From Leptoclinus maculatus (lineage: Eukaryota > Chordata > Actinopteri > Perciformes > Stichaeidae): a DNA stretch of 64,000 bases. The DNA is taken from contig JAVDOI010000003.1 in the NCBI GenBank assembly GCA_032191485.1, positions 27,365,336-27,429,335 of the forward strand, in the 5' to 3' direction. The notes under the pieces were generated by a model. The model was given only the letters and a program-made list of their open reading frames with translations, did not search any database and was not told the origin of the DNA. A program made the translations under genes and the position numbers. This document shows, piece after piece, positions 22,974 to 33,834 of this stretch (positions are counted from its first letter, which is position 1; each line of letters starts with the position of its first letter).

Positions 22974-24140
22974 TCACTGCACAGGAGTCTGTCCTCCGTG
23001 ATGAGGAGGGGTGTCCCCGTACATGTCCTCTCCTCCTGGTATCTGTCCCCCAGCGGGTGTCATCCTCTTCTCCTTCTGCCGCCTGTTACAAAACCAAACC
23101 CTCACCACCTCCTTCTCCAGCTGCAGGCTTTCCGCTATGGAGTTGATCTCCGCTCCTCCCGGTTTTGGACATTTGAGAAAATGGCTCTCCAGAGCCCCTT
23201 TGACACCCACCTCGATGGAGGTCCTCTTTTTTCTTTTCCTTCCCTGTGCGGCGATTTTATCCAGGCTAGTTGGGCTCCCCGAGGTGGAGTCCGCCTCCTC
23301 CAGCCACTTGTTCAACAAGGGCTTGAGTTTACACATGTTTTTGAAGCTGAGTTGAAGCGCCTCGAACCTGCAAATGGTGGTCTGAGAAAAGACGTTTCCA
23401 TAGAGCGTCCCAAGAGCCAGTCCCACGTCCGCCTGGGTGAAGCCCAGCTTGATACGTCGCTGCTTGAACTGTTTGGCAAACTGCTCCAAGTCGTCGGAGG
23501 TCGGTGTGTCCTCGTCTGAGTGGTCCTGATGGCCCCCGTGCTGGTGATGGTGTGAGTGAGACTGCTGGTGGGCCCCAGGGCCGCCTCCATGTTCACTGAG
23601 GTGCGGACTGTGGCTGTGGTGGTCCTCGTCCCGCAGGGGGTGGTGGTGCATCCCCCCTTGCTCTCCCCCTGGCATCAGTCCGAAGCCGGACTGGGAATAC
23701 ACCAGGCTCTGGCCCTCAGACGTCGCCATACCGGGGATGTGCGTTGTGGCTGTGCTGGTTCGCCATGCTCTGGCGTCGTGATGTGCCTGCTGGTGCGCTA
23801 GGTGAGGGTGTCGCTGTTGCTGCTGCTGTTGCTGCAGACTGCTGGAGTTCTGCAGCTCCTCTCGGTCACTGTCGTGCAGTACGGGCTTCACGTCCTGCTC
23901 TCCGAGGGGACTAGATGGCCAGGGCGCCCCGCTGTCACCGTGAGAGAGCGCCGTTATCCACTGATGCGCGTGGCTGAGCGGATGTCCACCGCCCGGTAAC
24001 GTGCTATAGTCGTTCTGGAGCAAGGTGTGCGCGTCCCTGTACGCTGCCGCCTGCTGCATGCTCCCGGACTCCGAGTGCGGCGGCGGCGCGCTGCTGGGGG
24101 TGGTGAGGACGCTGTAGTGGTTGGATGTTGCGGTCGCCAT
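22974..24140 (-). CDS. pou3f2: POU domain class 3 transcription factor 2 (Brn-2), single exon
   Basis: The intronless frame of 388 residues starts at the ATG whose complement is 24138-24140 (MATATSNHYSVL). The frame is open upstream, but this ATG matches the conserved MATAxSNHYS start of the class III genes. A SHAHQWITALSHG motif lies at about 56-68, a short Gln run at 103-109 and His-rich stretches at about 164-207. The POU-specific domain spans about 209-284 (DEDTPTSDDLEQFAKQFKQR), the linker is 285-301, and the homeodomain is about 302-361 with recognition helix RVWFCNRRQ at 347-355. The tail DTPPHHGGQTPVQ identifies POU3F2 rather than POU3F1, POU3F3 or POU3F4. The protein binds octamer-like DNA and drives neural progenitor differentiation and hypothalamic development. 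Homeodomain changes relative to mammals (SIEVGVKG; GGAEINSIAESL) suggest one of the duplicated fish copies, a or b undetermined. The human poly-Gly run is absent. Confidence 0.97.
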   Translation of the reverse strand: MATATSNHYSVLTTPSSAPPPHSESGSMQQAAAYRDAHTLLQNDYSTLPGGGHPLSHAHQWITALSHGDSGAPWPSSPLGEQDVKPVLHDSDREELQNSSSLQQQQQQQRHPHLAHQQAHHDARAWRTSTATTHIPGMATSEGQSLVYSQSGFGLMPGGEQGGMHHHPLRDEDHHSHSPHLSEHGGGPGAHQQSHSHHHQHGGHQDHSDEDTPTSDDLEQFAKQFKQRRIKLGFTQADVGLALGTLYGNVFSQTTICRFEALQLSFKNMCKLKPLLNKWLEEADSTSGSPTSLDKIAAQGRKRKKRTSIEVGVKGALESHFLKCPKPGGAEINSIAESLQLEKEVVRVWFCNRRQKEKRMTPAGGQIPGGEDMYGDTPPHHGGQTPVQ

Positions 24141-24480
24141 AACTATCGGAGCCAGAGTGATAGCTGGAGTTAAAAGGAGGCTGCCTTTGACAGTAACTCT
24201 TTTGCGCCACGGGGCAGATAGGCGTCTCTCTCCAGCATCTCCCGGGCGCTGTGCCAAGGGGACGCAGAGGCGCGCACCTGTGGTCCGCCTCGCTCCGCTC
24301 TTTATTGGCCAAGAACGGTTGACAGATGTGGTTACCCCTGACAGCACCCCGCTCATTGGTCACGGGAGATTGTACAGAAACCCCAATCACTCTGCCCAAC
24401 AATACGAGCAGTCCTGCAGCATGCATGAGTACAAAGTGGAGGGAGAAATTGGGCTGCCGAGAGTAAATAGAAAAGACTGA
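24141..24480 (-). promoter_or_regulatory. pou3f2 promoter and 5' UTR
   Basis: This GC-rich segment directly upstream of the ATG (reading leftward) has two CCAAT boxes on the minus strand, at about 24304-24308 and 24354-24358. It also has a TGACAG motif (MEIS/TALE type) at about 24319 and an A/T-rich AATAAAG element beside the first CCAAT. These are typical of a developmental regulator promoter. No TATA box is certain. Confidence 0.45.
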
Positions 24481-24699
24481 ACAAGCTCATACGAAAAAGA
24501 AAAAAAGTTCTTAATTAACATTGATCTGGGTCAGTGGGTCACGTTTAGTAGTTTCGCGCGTCAAACCAGTGCGTAAAAGTTGCATAAGCTATACATAATT
24601 TACATATTAATTGCTGTATTGAAAACATTTATGCGCTCAAGAATAGACCATTCAACCTCCAAATATTCTAAACTACCAAACCTTGATTTGGTTCAATTT

Positions 24700-25080
24700 T
24701 CATACATTTGAAGTAGAGTATTTGGGATATTTTTTGCGCCATGAAGCAGTAAGCAGTGCTCGTGGGGAGAAACTTACAGCTGCCTCTCTGCCCTCAGGAC
24801 GCTGTCCAGAGAGAGGGGCTGCGTGCTTCCAGGGCCTCTGCCCCGTTGCCATGGCGAACGCGCTGAATGGAACAACAACGCCCACGTCACAGCTGCAATT
24901 CGCTCCTTCTTTTCGTTCCGTTCCAAAGGGCTCATTGGGGCCGCGCGCTCGGCCGTCGGGACAAATAATGGGGGCGAGCGGAGAGGGCAGCTCGGGGCTA
25001 AAGAGAGGAGGCTGAAAGAATGGATCCCTTAGCCTGCGCTGAGTCCACCGTGCCCCCTTCCACCTGCTTGTTGGGTAAAC
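24700..25080. promoter_or_regulatory. CpG-rich island upstream of pou3f2
   Basis: About 0.6-0.9 kb upstream of the pou3f2 ATG lies a GC- and CpG-rich unique block between AT-rich flanks. It contains GTTGCCATGGCGAAC at about 24845-24859, close to the palindromic RFX X-box. It also has a CRE-like ACGTCAC at about 24892 and a GACAAATAATGG stretch. It could be a distal promoter, a proximal neural enhancer or the start of a divergent noncoding RNA. Open frames across it resemble no known protein. Confidence 0.35.
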
Positions 25081-25254
25081 TTTGAGACGGATGCACACAC
25101 AGTGGCACGCGAGGCTCGGTTTCCCAAACCTCCTAAAACTGAAACAGGGCTTGATTTTCAATATTTTGAAGGAGAACAAATATCTTCCCTCTAATGCACA
25201 AGAATAGAGAAGGGCTCAAAATTTGATAAGAACTTCAAAAATATCTGCCTCATA

Positions 25255-25580
25255 CAGCGGTGAAAAGTAAGTATTGGAACCAAACACTTTAGTGCTCCTT
25301 TTGTATTTCCATTTTATACGTTTATACTTATTTCTACTTCTACTACTCCATTACATTTCACAGCCAAATATTGCACTTTTTATTCCACTACATGTATTTT
25401 CTAATTACTTTGCAGACAAAGTGGATAAAACAAATGATGGCCTTATAAGATGTGATGCATTGTCTTTGATTAAACTACCCAACATATATAAAGTAGCAAC
25501 TATTAGCATATACTAGCATATATATTAATTTTACCCTCTCAAACGGTTAATTCTATTTAATCTTATTTTAAATACACAGT
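25255..25580 (+). repeat. Dispersed repeat family 1, copy 2
   Basis: This segment has the family 1 body (TTATTTCTACTTCTACTACT, CCATTACATTTCACAGCC, TTTTTATTCCACTACATGTA). The corresponding part of the 54150 copy shares the order of motifs. It marks an old insertion between pou3f2 and the desert. Confidence 0.55.
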
Positions 25581-26130
25581 GGTAATGCAAGTTTTACCAT
25601 AAAGGTGTTGATTCTGATGATGAGACATTTCTGTCTCTTGGCATGTTGGTAAGAAAATAACAGTGGAGCTGGTTAGTGAAAATGTATCAAAGCATTAATG
25701 TTTCACTATCTGCTGGTCCTATCTTTAAATGAATGCAACGATACTGAAACTAAACTAATCCTCATTCTGCTGAGCCCCCCCCCCCCTTTCCCGAAACCCT
25801 TTTAGACCCCTGGGGGGTCCCTGGACCTACTTTGGCAACTACTGGTATTTAGGAGATGTGATTTTATTGGCTCAAAGTGGGACAACGGCTGTAAAACATA
25901 ACAGCTATTAAGAGGTTAAAAGAACCTCAGAGGATAACAAAAATATGCAAGTTTCACCTTCAAGCAGAGGTGCTATGCAACATCTTGGGCACTAATCACG
26001 ATATGTGTAATTTTCTTTGGGGGGGGGGGGGGGGGGGGGTTTAAGTCCTAGCTAGACCCAATCCACACAAAGACAATATAATTCACTTTACACCATTAAT
26101 TAACGACCATACTATGGTACAATTCTAAAT
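25581..26130. other. Intergenic with poly-C, poly-G and a repeat tail
   Basis: A C run at about 25777-25790 is followed by TTTTAGACCCCTGGGGGGTC and ACTTTGGCAACTACTGGTA, the kind of tail left by fish DNA transposons. A G run of about 20 bases is at 26019-26039. No gene. Confidence 0.45.
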
Positions 26131-26139
26131 GAAGAGATA

Positions 26140-26665
26140 GGTTAATTGATTAATACTTTGAATGTAATCAAGCTGAGGATGCACAGACATAAACTGACGC
26201 ACATTGAATTATGGGATCGCAAGAACACTGGATTATGATCAGGGTGTAATTCTGAGAATTACCAAATGTGTCGCCAGGGGCTCTGGCAAGCCGTGTGTTG
26301 AGAGAGGCAAAACATATTACCCTAATAGACTAATATGCAAACTACTGGCTGCCCAATTACAGGGCTTAATAACGCATAAACGATGCGAATCCTGTTCTTA
26401 CAAGACGAAGAGGTCGCTGTTAATTCAGTCAAAGGGCTGGGTATGCTGTCAACACATGCAGAGGTTCCACACACATACTGTCTGTGTTTCCGTGTCCCTC
26501 GTTCTGTATTCAAGAGTGAGAGTTAATGATGAAGAATCTGAGCGTTAAATTAACAGTAATTATATGGCCCCAGTGCTGTAAAGATTCAATTTCTTCGCAA
26601 GCCTAATGGGCCTAAGTGTCCCTATGCGCAAACAGAACTCTCTATGAGATGTTTATGATTGAAAC
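26140..26665. promoter_or_regulatory. Candidate conserved noncoding element 1
   Basis: This is unique, non-repetitive sequence about 2 kb upstream of pou3f2. It is dense in homeodomain-type TAAT/ATTA cores and carries TATGCAAAC at about 26334-26342, close to the POU octamer. Also present are GGATTATGATC and AACAGTAATTATATG. The mixed composition and absence of simple repeats contrast with the flanks. The enhancer role is inferred from position and motifs only. Confidence 0.35.
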
Positions 26666-26685
26666 ACACACAGACGGAACAAAAA

Positions 26686-26688
<3 letters not shown>

Positions 26689-26720
<32 letters not shown>
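26689..26720. repeat. (AC)n microsatellite
   Basis: A nearly pure AC tract of about 30 bases separates two unique blocks. Confidence 0.85.
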
Positions 26721-26722
<2 letters not shown>

Positions 26723-26829
26723 TGTCTACACCTAGCATCTGTGGCTTTTATACATCTTGATTTTAAGAGTGATTTATTTCTGGTGTAGAAGTGCAGCACC
26801 GGAACTGTATTCAAGTCAAATCCAAATGT

Positions 26830-27200
26830 GAAAAGCCACTGTTTTGCTCTTGTGTAAATGGTGCAACTCGTCCTCGGGCATTGGTTTAAAGAAAGAGTGG
26901 TTCAAGCGTGAGGTGAAGCCGTTTTATGTGAATGAATATTTGCGAGCATACCAGTATTCTGGTTGCTTTCACTTTCTCCAGACCAGTGTGTTACTGGCCC
27001 ATGTCCCTCCCCCTGTGGGAAACACGCAGGAGTAACTGGGGAAGGGGGGCTTCTTTATGCTGCTGGACACAGGGAGATAATGGCCATTCCTCCACAGCTG
27101 GCCCAAACAATCAAAGGGAGAGGGGGCTCGAAGGATTCCAGCTTTAACCAGACTATTGTCTGGGATAATTACATCTGAATGCAGGACCCCAAGAACTCAC
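26830..27200. promoter_or_regulatory. Candidate conserved noncoding element 2 with SOX/TCF site
   Basis: A unique block of balanced base composition. At 27106-27117 the sequence AACAATCAAAGG joins a SOX core (AACAAT) to a TCF/LEF core (ATCAAAG). Other segments (TGTTACTGGCCCATGTCC, ATTGTCTGGGATAATTACAT) have the look of slowly evolving vertebrate noncoding DNA. The SOX/TCF pairing fits a neural progenitor enhancer, but this is inference. Confidence 0.35.
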
Positions 27201-27819
27201 CTCCCCCCTGAGCAAAACCAGCACAGAATACCCCAAACAGCCCTTCAGGGATGAGGGAAAGTGCACAGTTACAAGGCACACACACATAAATATATAAACT
27301 CTGAACTCCTTCATTACTCCTTAATGTAAGCACACAAACATACACACACACTGTGGACCCGTTCATTACTTTTACACACTGACATCCCCCAGCAGGCTCT
27401 CATCAAAGTGTTGTGTCTCTCTCACAAACACACTCGCATGTGGCACTCAGCATTAGATCAGATCTCAGCTTGCTGCTCTCAGAAGAGATGAGGAGGTCTT
27501 AGAGGACTTAGGTTGAATAGAAAACCCACTGAAGAGCCTTTCCCCAATGCACCCCCATAATCCCAATCTATACACTCCCTCTGCCCCAAAAACCGCCAGT
27601 GCTCGGCCCCATCTGTAGCCTGAACCGTGTAGCCTCAGCTCGGTACGTCGCAGTTCGTGTCTGTGAAATCTGCAAGCACGATGTCAGGATGTCCTGTTTT
27701 GGTGCTCCATCTTTTGGTTTTGCGGTCAGAAAATACATCCAACTTGTTTCCTCACACTCACTGATACATTGATTTCTTCAGATATTATGCGCACTGCGGC
27801 GTGTCTGTTGCTGTGTATG

Positions 27820-27865
<46 letters not shown>

Positions 27866-27949
27866 GTGTGAGACAATCCTAAAAACATATTCTAGAAAAA
27901 GGCTCAAATTGAATTGTGCTCGCCAACGCTGAAAGGTGCAGGTGCAAAC
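27201..27949. other. Intergenic with (GA)n tract
   Basis: No gene recognised. A pure (GA)n tract spans about 27824-27862. Scattered CACACA stretches occur at about 27277-27290 and 27333-27352. Confidence 0.55.
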
Positions 27950-28705
27950 ACTGTTAACGTGTTTAAAATGTCTTCAAATGTAAATTGCTTGCATCTGAGA
28001 TGTTGAATGGGAGTTGCAATTTAAGTTGCAGCACTTCAAGCGGTTGAAGTGTCAACTGAAGTGGACGCACTGAAAGGGTTTGAATTGGCATTTGAAAGTG
28101 AAATTTGCTAAAAGTATTTGAATTTTTTTTTTTTTCATTTAGCAGTGAAAGCAGTTTAACTTTCAGTTGAAAGCGTTTGAAATATTTAAAAAGTAATGAA
28201 TGCAGTTGAAATAATAACAGAAGTTGGAGTGCCAGAGAGAGTTCAAGTACAATGTGAATTGTTAGTTGGTATGTAAGTAATGAAAGCACTTTCAATATCA
28301 CTTTGAGTGTCTGAGTTGTCAGTAGATGCAAAGATGCAGAAAGTGGTTAAAATTTGTATTTCAAATCTAACTTAAACTCTTAAGTGTGTATATAAACACT
28401 GAAAGCATGTCATTTAAAGTTGAATCTCCACAGATAACTAAAGTGCGCTGTCAATATGGCAATATTATCCTCGTCATGCTGATAAAGCATATTGAAATTG
28501 AAATTGAAATAGAAATAGAATAGCCGTGTTAGTTGATATGTAAAAAGTCAAATCTGTTGAAATGTCATTTGAAGAATAACAACGAGATGAAGTGTCAGTT
28601 GATGTGTAGAGGCTGGGCGCATTTATAATTTCTGCTGGAGCTTTTGAAGCGGTAGTGATAGGTGAAGTGCACTGTTAATAGTGTAAATGTAAGTAAGTGC
28701 AATAC
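27950..28705. repeat. Degenerate short-period repeat (GTTGAA/TTTGAA-rich)
   Basis: Words such as GTTGAAGTG, GTTGAAA, TTTGAAGTG, CAGTTGA and AGTGAAAG recur at irregular spacing for about 750 bases. A perfect short run of ATTGAAATTGAAATTGAA occurs near 28491-28508. The 122-codon minus-strand frame at 27963-28331, full of Leu/Gln, is a by-product of this composition. It looks like a decayed minisatellite. Confidence 0.5.
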
Positions 28706-29480
<775 letters not shown>

Positions 29481-30695
29481 GGTGACCATTAAGGATAACT
29501 ATAAATTCACAACACTCCCCAACTCCCAAGGTACCAGGACTCCTATAAGACTTCCCATGTTGTCCCATATAACTGTCTTCAGAGAACCCATAAAGACATA
29601 AAGGGACGCTCCTACCTCTAGGTGAGTGGTCATAATTCACCTGCAGGTATTTTTACCGTGACATTGCTGTCGCGGTGCACAGATTCATCTCGCCTCCTGG
29701 TTTATAATGTCCAGCACAAACTCCAGATAGGAAAAGCATGAGTGCAGTCATATTTTACGGGCAGCTTGATGTCCCAGCCTACTGTAATGGCTCGGTGTTG
29801 GTGGAGGAATGAGTGGGCTCGTGGCCCAGGGTACAGGCTTAACACCTCGCGTCACTTCTTTTTTTTGGGGTGTAATAACAAACCTCTCTCTTTTTCTACC
29901 CGAGTAGAAAAAAGCGCATCAGAAACAGGGGAGCGAGGGACGGGAGGAGGGGCAGGTATGTCGTTAAACCCACTTGAAAGCTCAGCGCCCTGATCGATAG
30001 TCTTGGACCAAGCAGGGATTAAAATCAGGCTAAGTCTGTTCCAATCAATACTGATGGCTAACCCTGGGGTTAAAACAGGAGTAAATCTCCATACTTGTCC
30101 ATACACAAGTCGGCACTATGGCCTACAGTACAGATAAATCTAAAGCTATCCATGCAAATGGACACACAATGGGTTACCGTGCGAGTGTAGTCGATATGAA
30201 TGAGTGCTGCATGGGCTTTCAGCAGCGACATATCTAGTTGTATCTGTGTGTATATACACTCTGTCTAGTTAGGAGATTGAGGCAGTAAATTTGGACTCGT
30301 CGATGGGGATGAGCAGAGTGAGTGAAGCTCTCATAAATGTGTTTGAGGATGTGCAGCATGTGTGAAAGGGAGAAACAAACAGTATGTGGTTATACACACA
30401 GCCCAGCAATAACAGAGGAGAAAATGACTTATAGACAGAGAGCTGACATGCATGATTGACTGTTTCACACCCTAATGGAGGACGGACATCACTGCTCCGA
30501 TTGATCTTACAAGCACAGGTCTGCTTATCAATTACCGATACCAATCAATGTAGCTATGGACAGACAACAGCAAGGAAAAACTGTTGCACTTCTAACCTGT
30601 ATTCAGATCAGCTAATTCTACCCATGCAGAGACTTATGTCTCTTTCGTAAATGGTTATCTGATTCCACTAATCATTAGAGACAGATTTCTGACCA
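29481..30695. other. Intergenic, nothing recognised
   Basis: Mixed composition without long simple repeats. No open frame resembles a known protein, and no RNA gene was seen. Parts could be regulatory, but no distinctive motif cluster stands out. Confidence 0.5.
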
Positions 30696-30699
30696 CAAA

Positions 30700-31020
30700 A
30701 CAGTCAAATTGATAACGGCGACATTTTGGCTTTCTTGCCGAGAGTTGGATGAGCAGAACAATAACCACTCATGTCTGTACGCTGAATATGAAGCTACGGC
30801 CAGCAGTCGGTTAGCCTAGCTTAGCACAAAGACTAGAAACAGCTAGACACCACAACTTGTCGTTTTAACGCTTCATTAAAGATTTAACTTGAGCTTTAGA
30901 GGCTGATATTTGTTCCTTTGGGACAGAGCCAGGCTAGCTGTCTCCAGTATTTATGCTAAGCTAAGTTAAGCTTACTGCACAGACAAAAAGTAGCATCAAT
31001 CTTCTAATCTAACTCTCAGC
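30700..31020 (+). repeat. Dispersed repeat family 4, copy 1
   Basis: The copy contains TTGCCGAGAGTTGGATGAGC, AATATGAAGCTACGGCCAGC and TTAGCACAAAGACTAGAAAC. These words recur in order at 52020-52215. It is a well-known type of nonautonomous repeat in percomorph genomes; the class is not assigned. Confidence 0.6.
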
Positions 31021-31654
31021 AAGAAAGCTAACATTTGTCTTATAGGCATCAACAGTGATTTTCATATTTAAAAAACAAAGTATTGGTTGTGTGTTTAAAT
31101 ACATTTTCTGTCTGTACTGTTTACACATGAACCTGAAACACAATGACAAATACCTGACACCCCCGTTTCAAACCGTTCAAACCAATTCTCCAAAAATACA
31201 GGCACATTTTCCGCTTTTCACTCAGATGTCAATTCAAAATCACACTTTTTCAAAAAATGCCTGCACACAATTTACAGCATTTGACACAATCTTCATAACT
31301 AATGTCTCTTGTGTTCGTGCGGACAGCATTGTCCTTCAAAAATGCCGAAAGCAGAATGATCAATTTGCCACTGCGATGACTCACAGGTGCAAACACACTA
31401 GTTACTAAATTGGTCAATTACAAATCATAGCAGGGGTGCTAAGGTGAGCTCTCCTGTTTTGGAGATGAAGGGATGGCAACGATGGAGAGAGATATGGAGG
31501 GAGAGGGTAAGATGAAGGAGAGGAGGATGGTACAAAAAAGAGGAAGAGGGAGTTGCATCTTGAATGGAGGTCTGGGCCATTGTAGTGAATCATGTGACGC
31601 AGGGCACCTCACTGTCACTCCCACTATTTGTATTTTCAAAGTGAGAATATGCAA
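31021..31654. other. Intergenic, nothing recognised
   Basis: AT-rich unique sequence followed by a purine-rich patch at about 31465-31555. The 117-codon frame at 31055-31408 has no recognisable similarity and no initiation or splice context that would support a gene. Confidence 0.5.
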
Positions 31655-31860
31655 GTGAGCTGAACTTTACTTTATTGTGTAACGTTTTACGACTACTACT
31701 AATTATAAATGGCAAGACTTTTATTTGTAATGGAGTATTTATACATTGTTGTATCACAAATTTTATTTAAGTAAAAGATCTGATTACTTCTTCTTCACTG
31801 GTATCTGCAAAGCTGGGTATTTCTATTTGTGTCAATAGAAATGTTTCACAGTTTACTTGT
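31655..31860 (+). repeat. Dispersed repeat family 1, copy 3 (3' end only)
   Basis: CTTTTATTTGTAATGGAGTA, TACATTGTTGTATCACAAAT and AGTAAAAGATCTGATTACTT form the closing part of family 1. They are the reverse complement of the start of the 12061-12330 copy. Confidence 0.5.
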
Positions 31861-32226
31861 TTTTGCGTTACACTTATGTAGTGATATTTATACATCAAGA
31901 TGAAGTAACAAAAACTGCTATAAAGACAATTTAAACACAAGATGAATCAATAAAAGGTGGATTTTATTTTACTTCTCTAAATTCAGTTACAGTAGTTATA
32001 TTACGATATATTTGCGAGTTGTATTTCAGATCTGTCATTTGTGTCGTTTATTTATTCTGCATCAACCACACTTAGCTTGCTCCTCCGTCCCTCGACCAGA
32101 GACCCCAGCTGTCCCTCCATCACACTGTGTCTACAAGCCAGGGTGGGGGCTGAGGGAGCCCTCCATTATATGGACCTCTTACTTTTGTGTCGCCCTTTTA
32201 AACACGCTCCCAAACACACAGAACCC

Positions 32227-32274
32227 CCCCCCCCCCCCCCCCACCGCCCAACCCCCCCCCCCCCCCCCCCCCCC
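32227..32274. repeat. Interrupted poly-C tract
   Basis: About 48 bases are nearly all C, broken by ACCGCCCAA. The run gives the Pro-rich (plus) and Gly-rich (minus) open frames seen here, which are not genes. Length is likely to be unreliable in the assembly. Confidence 0.9.
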
Positions 32275-32424
32275 ATTGCAACATGCTGCACCCTCAGCGG
32301 GCCCAAATTTGAAAGCTGAAGTTTGGAGAAAGTAAGACATGTTCTCCTGGATTTATACCGGAAAAAAGGGCAGTTTTTAACCTCATCTCCTGTAAAAAAT
32401 GTGCAGCAAAATACCTTTTGTACT

Positions 32425-33050
32425 TTTGTAAGGCAATGCAAGGCAAGTTTATTTGTATAGCACATTTCAACAACAAGGCAATTCCAAAGTGCTTCACATA
32501 AAACCATTAAAAGCATCAAAACATATGGGAAAAGAAAAGGAGATTTAAAAACAATTAAGAACGTTCATTGAAACATTAAAAACAGTCATTAAAACACTAA
32601 GAAGCAGTGTAAGAAATAAAATACAGTAGTGAAATGCAGAAATGCAGGAGATTGATTAATATCCTTGAATCTGGTTCAATTAAAGGCAGCAAACAGAAAA
32701 GTCTTCAATCTTGATTTAAAGGAGCTGAGGGTCTCAGCAGACCTGCAGCTTTCTGGGACTTTGTTCCAGATATGTGGAGCAGAGAAACTGAACCCTGCTT
32801 CTCCACGTTTAGTTCTGACTCTGGGAACAGAAAGCAGACCGGTCCCAGACGACCTAAGGGGTCGGGATGGTTCATAAGGTAGCAGAATATCAGAGATGTA
32901 TTTTGGCCCTAAACCTTTCAGTGCTTTATAAACCAACAGCAGGATTTTAAAGTCAATTCTTTGTTGGACAGGAAGCCAGTGTAAAGACCTCAGAACTAGA
33001 GTGATGTGATCCACTTTCTTGGTCTTAGTGAGGACTCGAGCTGTACTATA
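32425..33050 (-). mobile_element. 5'-truncated L2-type LINE, 3' end
   Basis: The minus-strand frame 33014-32676 (112 codons) encodes the conserved stretch after the reverse transcriptase of fish L2/CR1-group LINEs, including LVLRSLHWLPVQQRIDFKIL, YISDLL-like YISDILLPYEPSR and a FKSRLKTFLF ending. Upstream in the same frame lies TKTKKVDHI. Beyond the stop a tail of about 250 bases ends in the typical sequence that reads GCAAGTTTATTTGTATAGC on the plus strand (about 32443-32461). The rest of the element (endonuclease and most of reverse transcriptase) is absent, as is usual for incomplete target-primed insertion. The open frame suggests a fairly young copy. Confidence 0.85.
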
Positions 33051-33834
33051 CTATTCTTTGTCATCATTCTCAGTAATCCGCAATCAGTCCTAGTAACCTT
33101 ATTTGTACACCTATTATCGACCAACTGAAATGAATGACAGTGCTACCAATTTGTCTTTAACATTGTCCAAGGTGAAAATGTAAAGTGCAATGAGTCCTAC
33201 CACATTCTAATGGCGCGAGGCTTTACTCTAAACACAACTACATTTAAAGATCTTGTCCTGAAACCGAGCCAAGATGTATGTCCAGGGATCGAACCAAGAT
33301 GGATAGGGGGAGAGACCTCAGGGAGCAATAATGGTTGTTCTCAGAGTGGTAATCAAACTAATCCCTGTCTTCTTCTCTTACTTGTTTTCAATTCTAACAC
33401 ACAAGCACAAATGACGTATCTGTCTTTCTTATCAAGATTCTTTTAACCCCTCTAGGTCTTTACTTTGCAGTGACAGTTTTCAGGGAATTAGATTTTTAAC
33501 ATCCCTGAGTATTTCCTGTCTCTAGTAACCAGGATAAAGCTCAAATTAATTACAGTGTCTCTCAGCACGTGGAATTCGTGTTACTCCGAATGAATATACA
33601 CAGAAACAAATTTGAATCAAAGTGGTGTCGTAGGCCTATATGATTATTTTGTATTATCAGGGCTGTACTTCTTCTTCTTTATTTCGCCTATATGTTCACG
33701 GAATTACACATGTACAAATAGAACCACTGCTCTGAGTGGCAGATACGCAAAAAGTGAAGGAACGAAAGCAAACATTGCTTTTTGTGAAGGAACACTGCTT
33801 TACATGCTCCCCCCCCCCCCCCCCCCCACCCCAT
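33051..33834. other. Intergenic with poly-C run
   Basis: No gene recognised. A C run lies at about 33810-33827. Confidence 0.5.

Noticed and set aside
22938..23519. 193-codon plus-strand frame across pou3f2
   Set aside because: It is the antisense shadow of the GC-rich pou3f2 coding exon; the minus-strand frame encodes the recognised POU and homeodomain.
24141..24356. 72-codon in-frame extension upstream of the pou3f2 ATG
   Set aside because: The added residues resemble nothing in the family, while MATATSNHYS is the conserved class III start; the upstream part is promoter or 5' UTR.
24683..25179. 110-codon plus and 159-codon minus frames
   Set aside because: Open only because of GC-rich composition at the CpG island; no recognised domain and no conserved start context.
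32012..32519. Pro-rich plus frame and Gly-rich minus frame
   Set aside because: Caused by the poly-C tract at 32227-32274; flanks show no homology.
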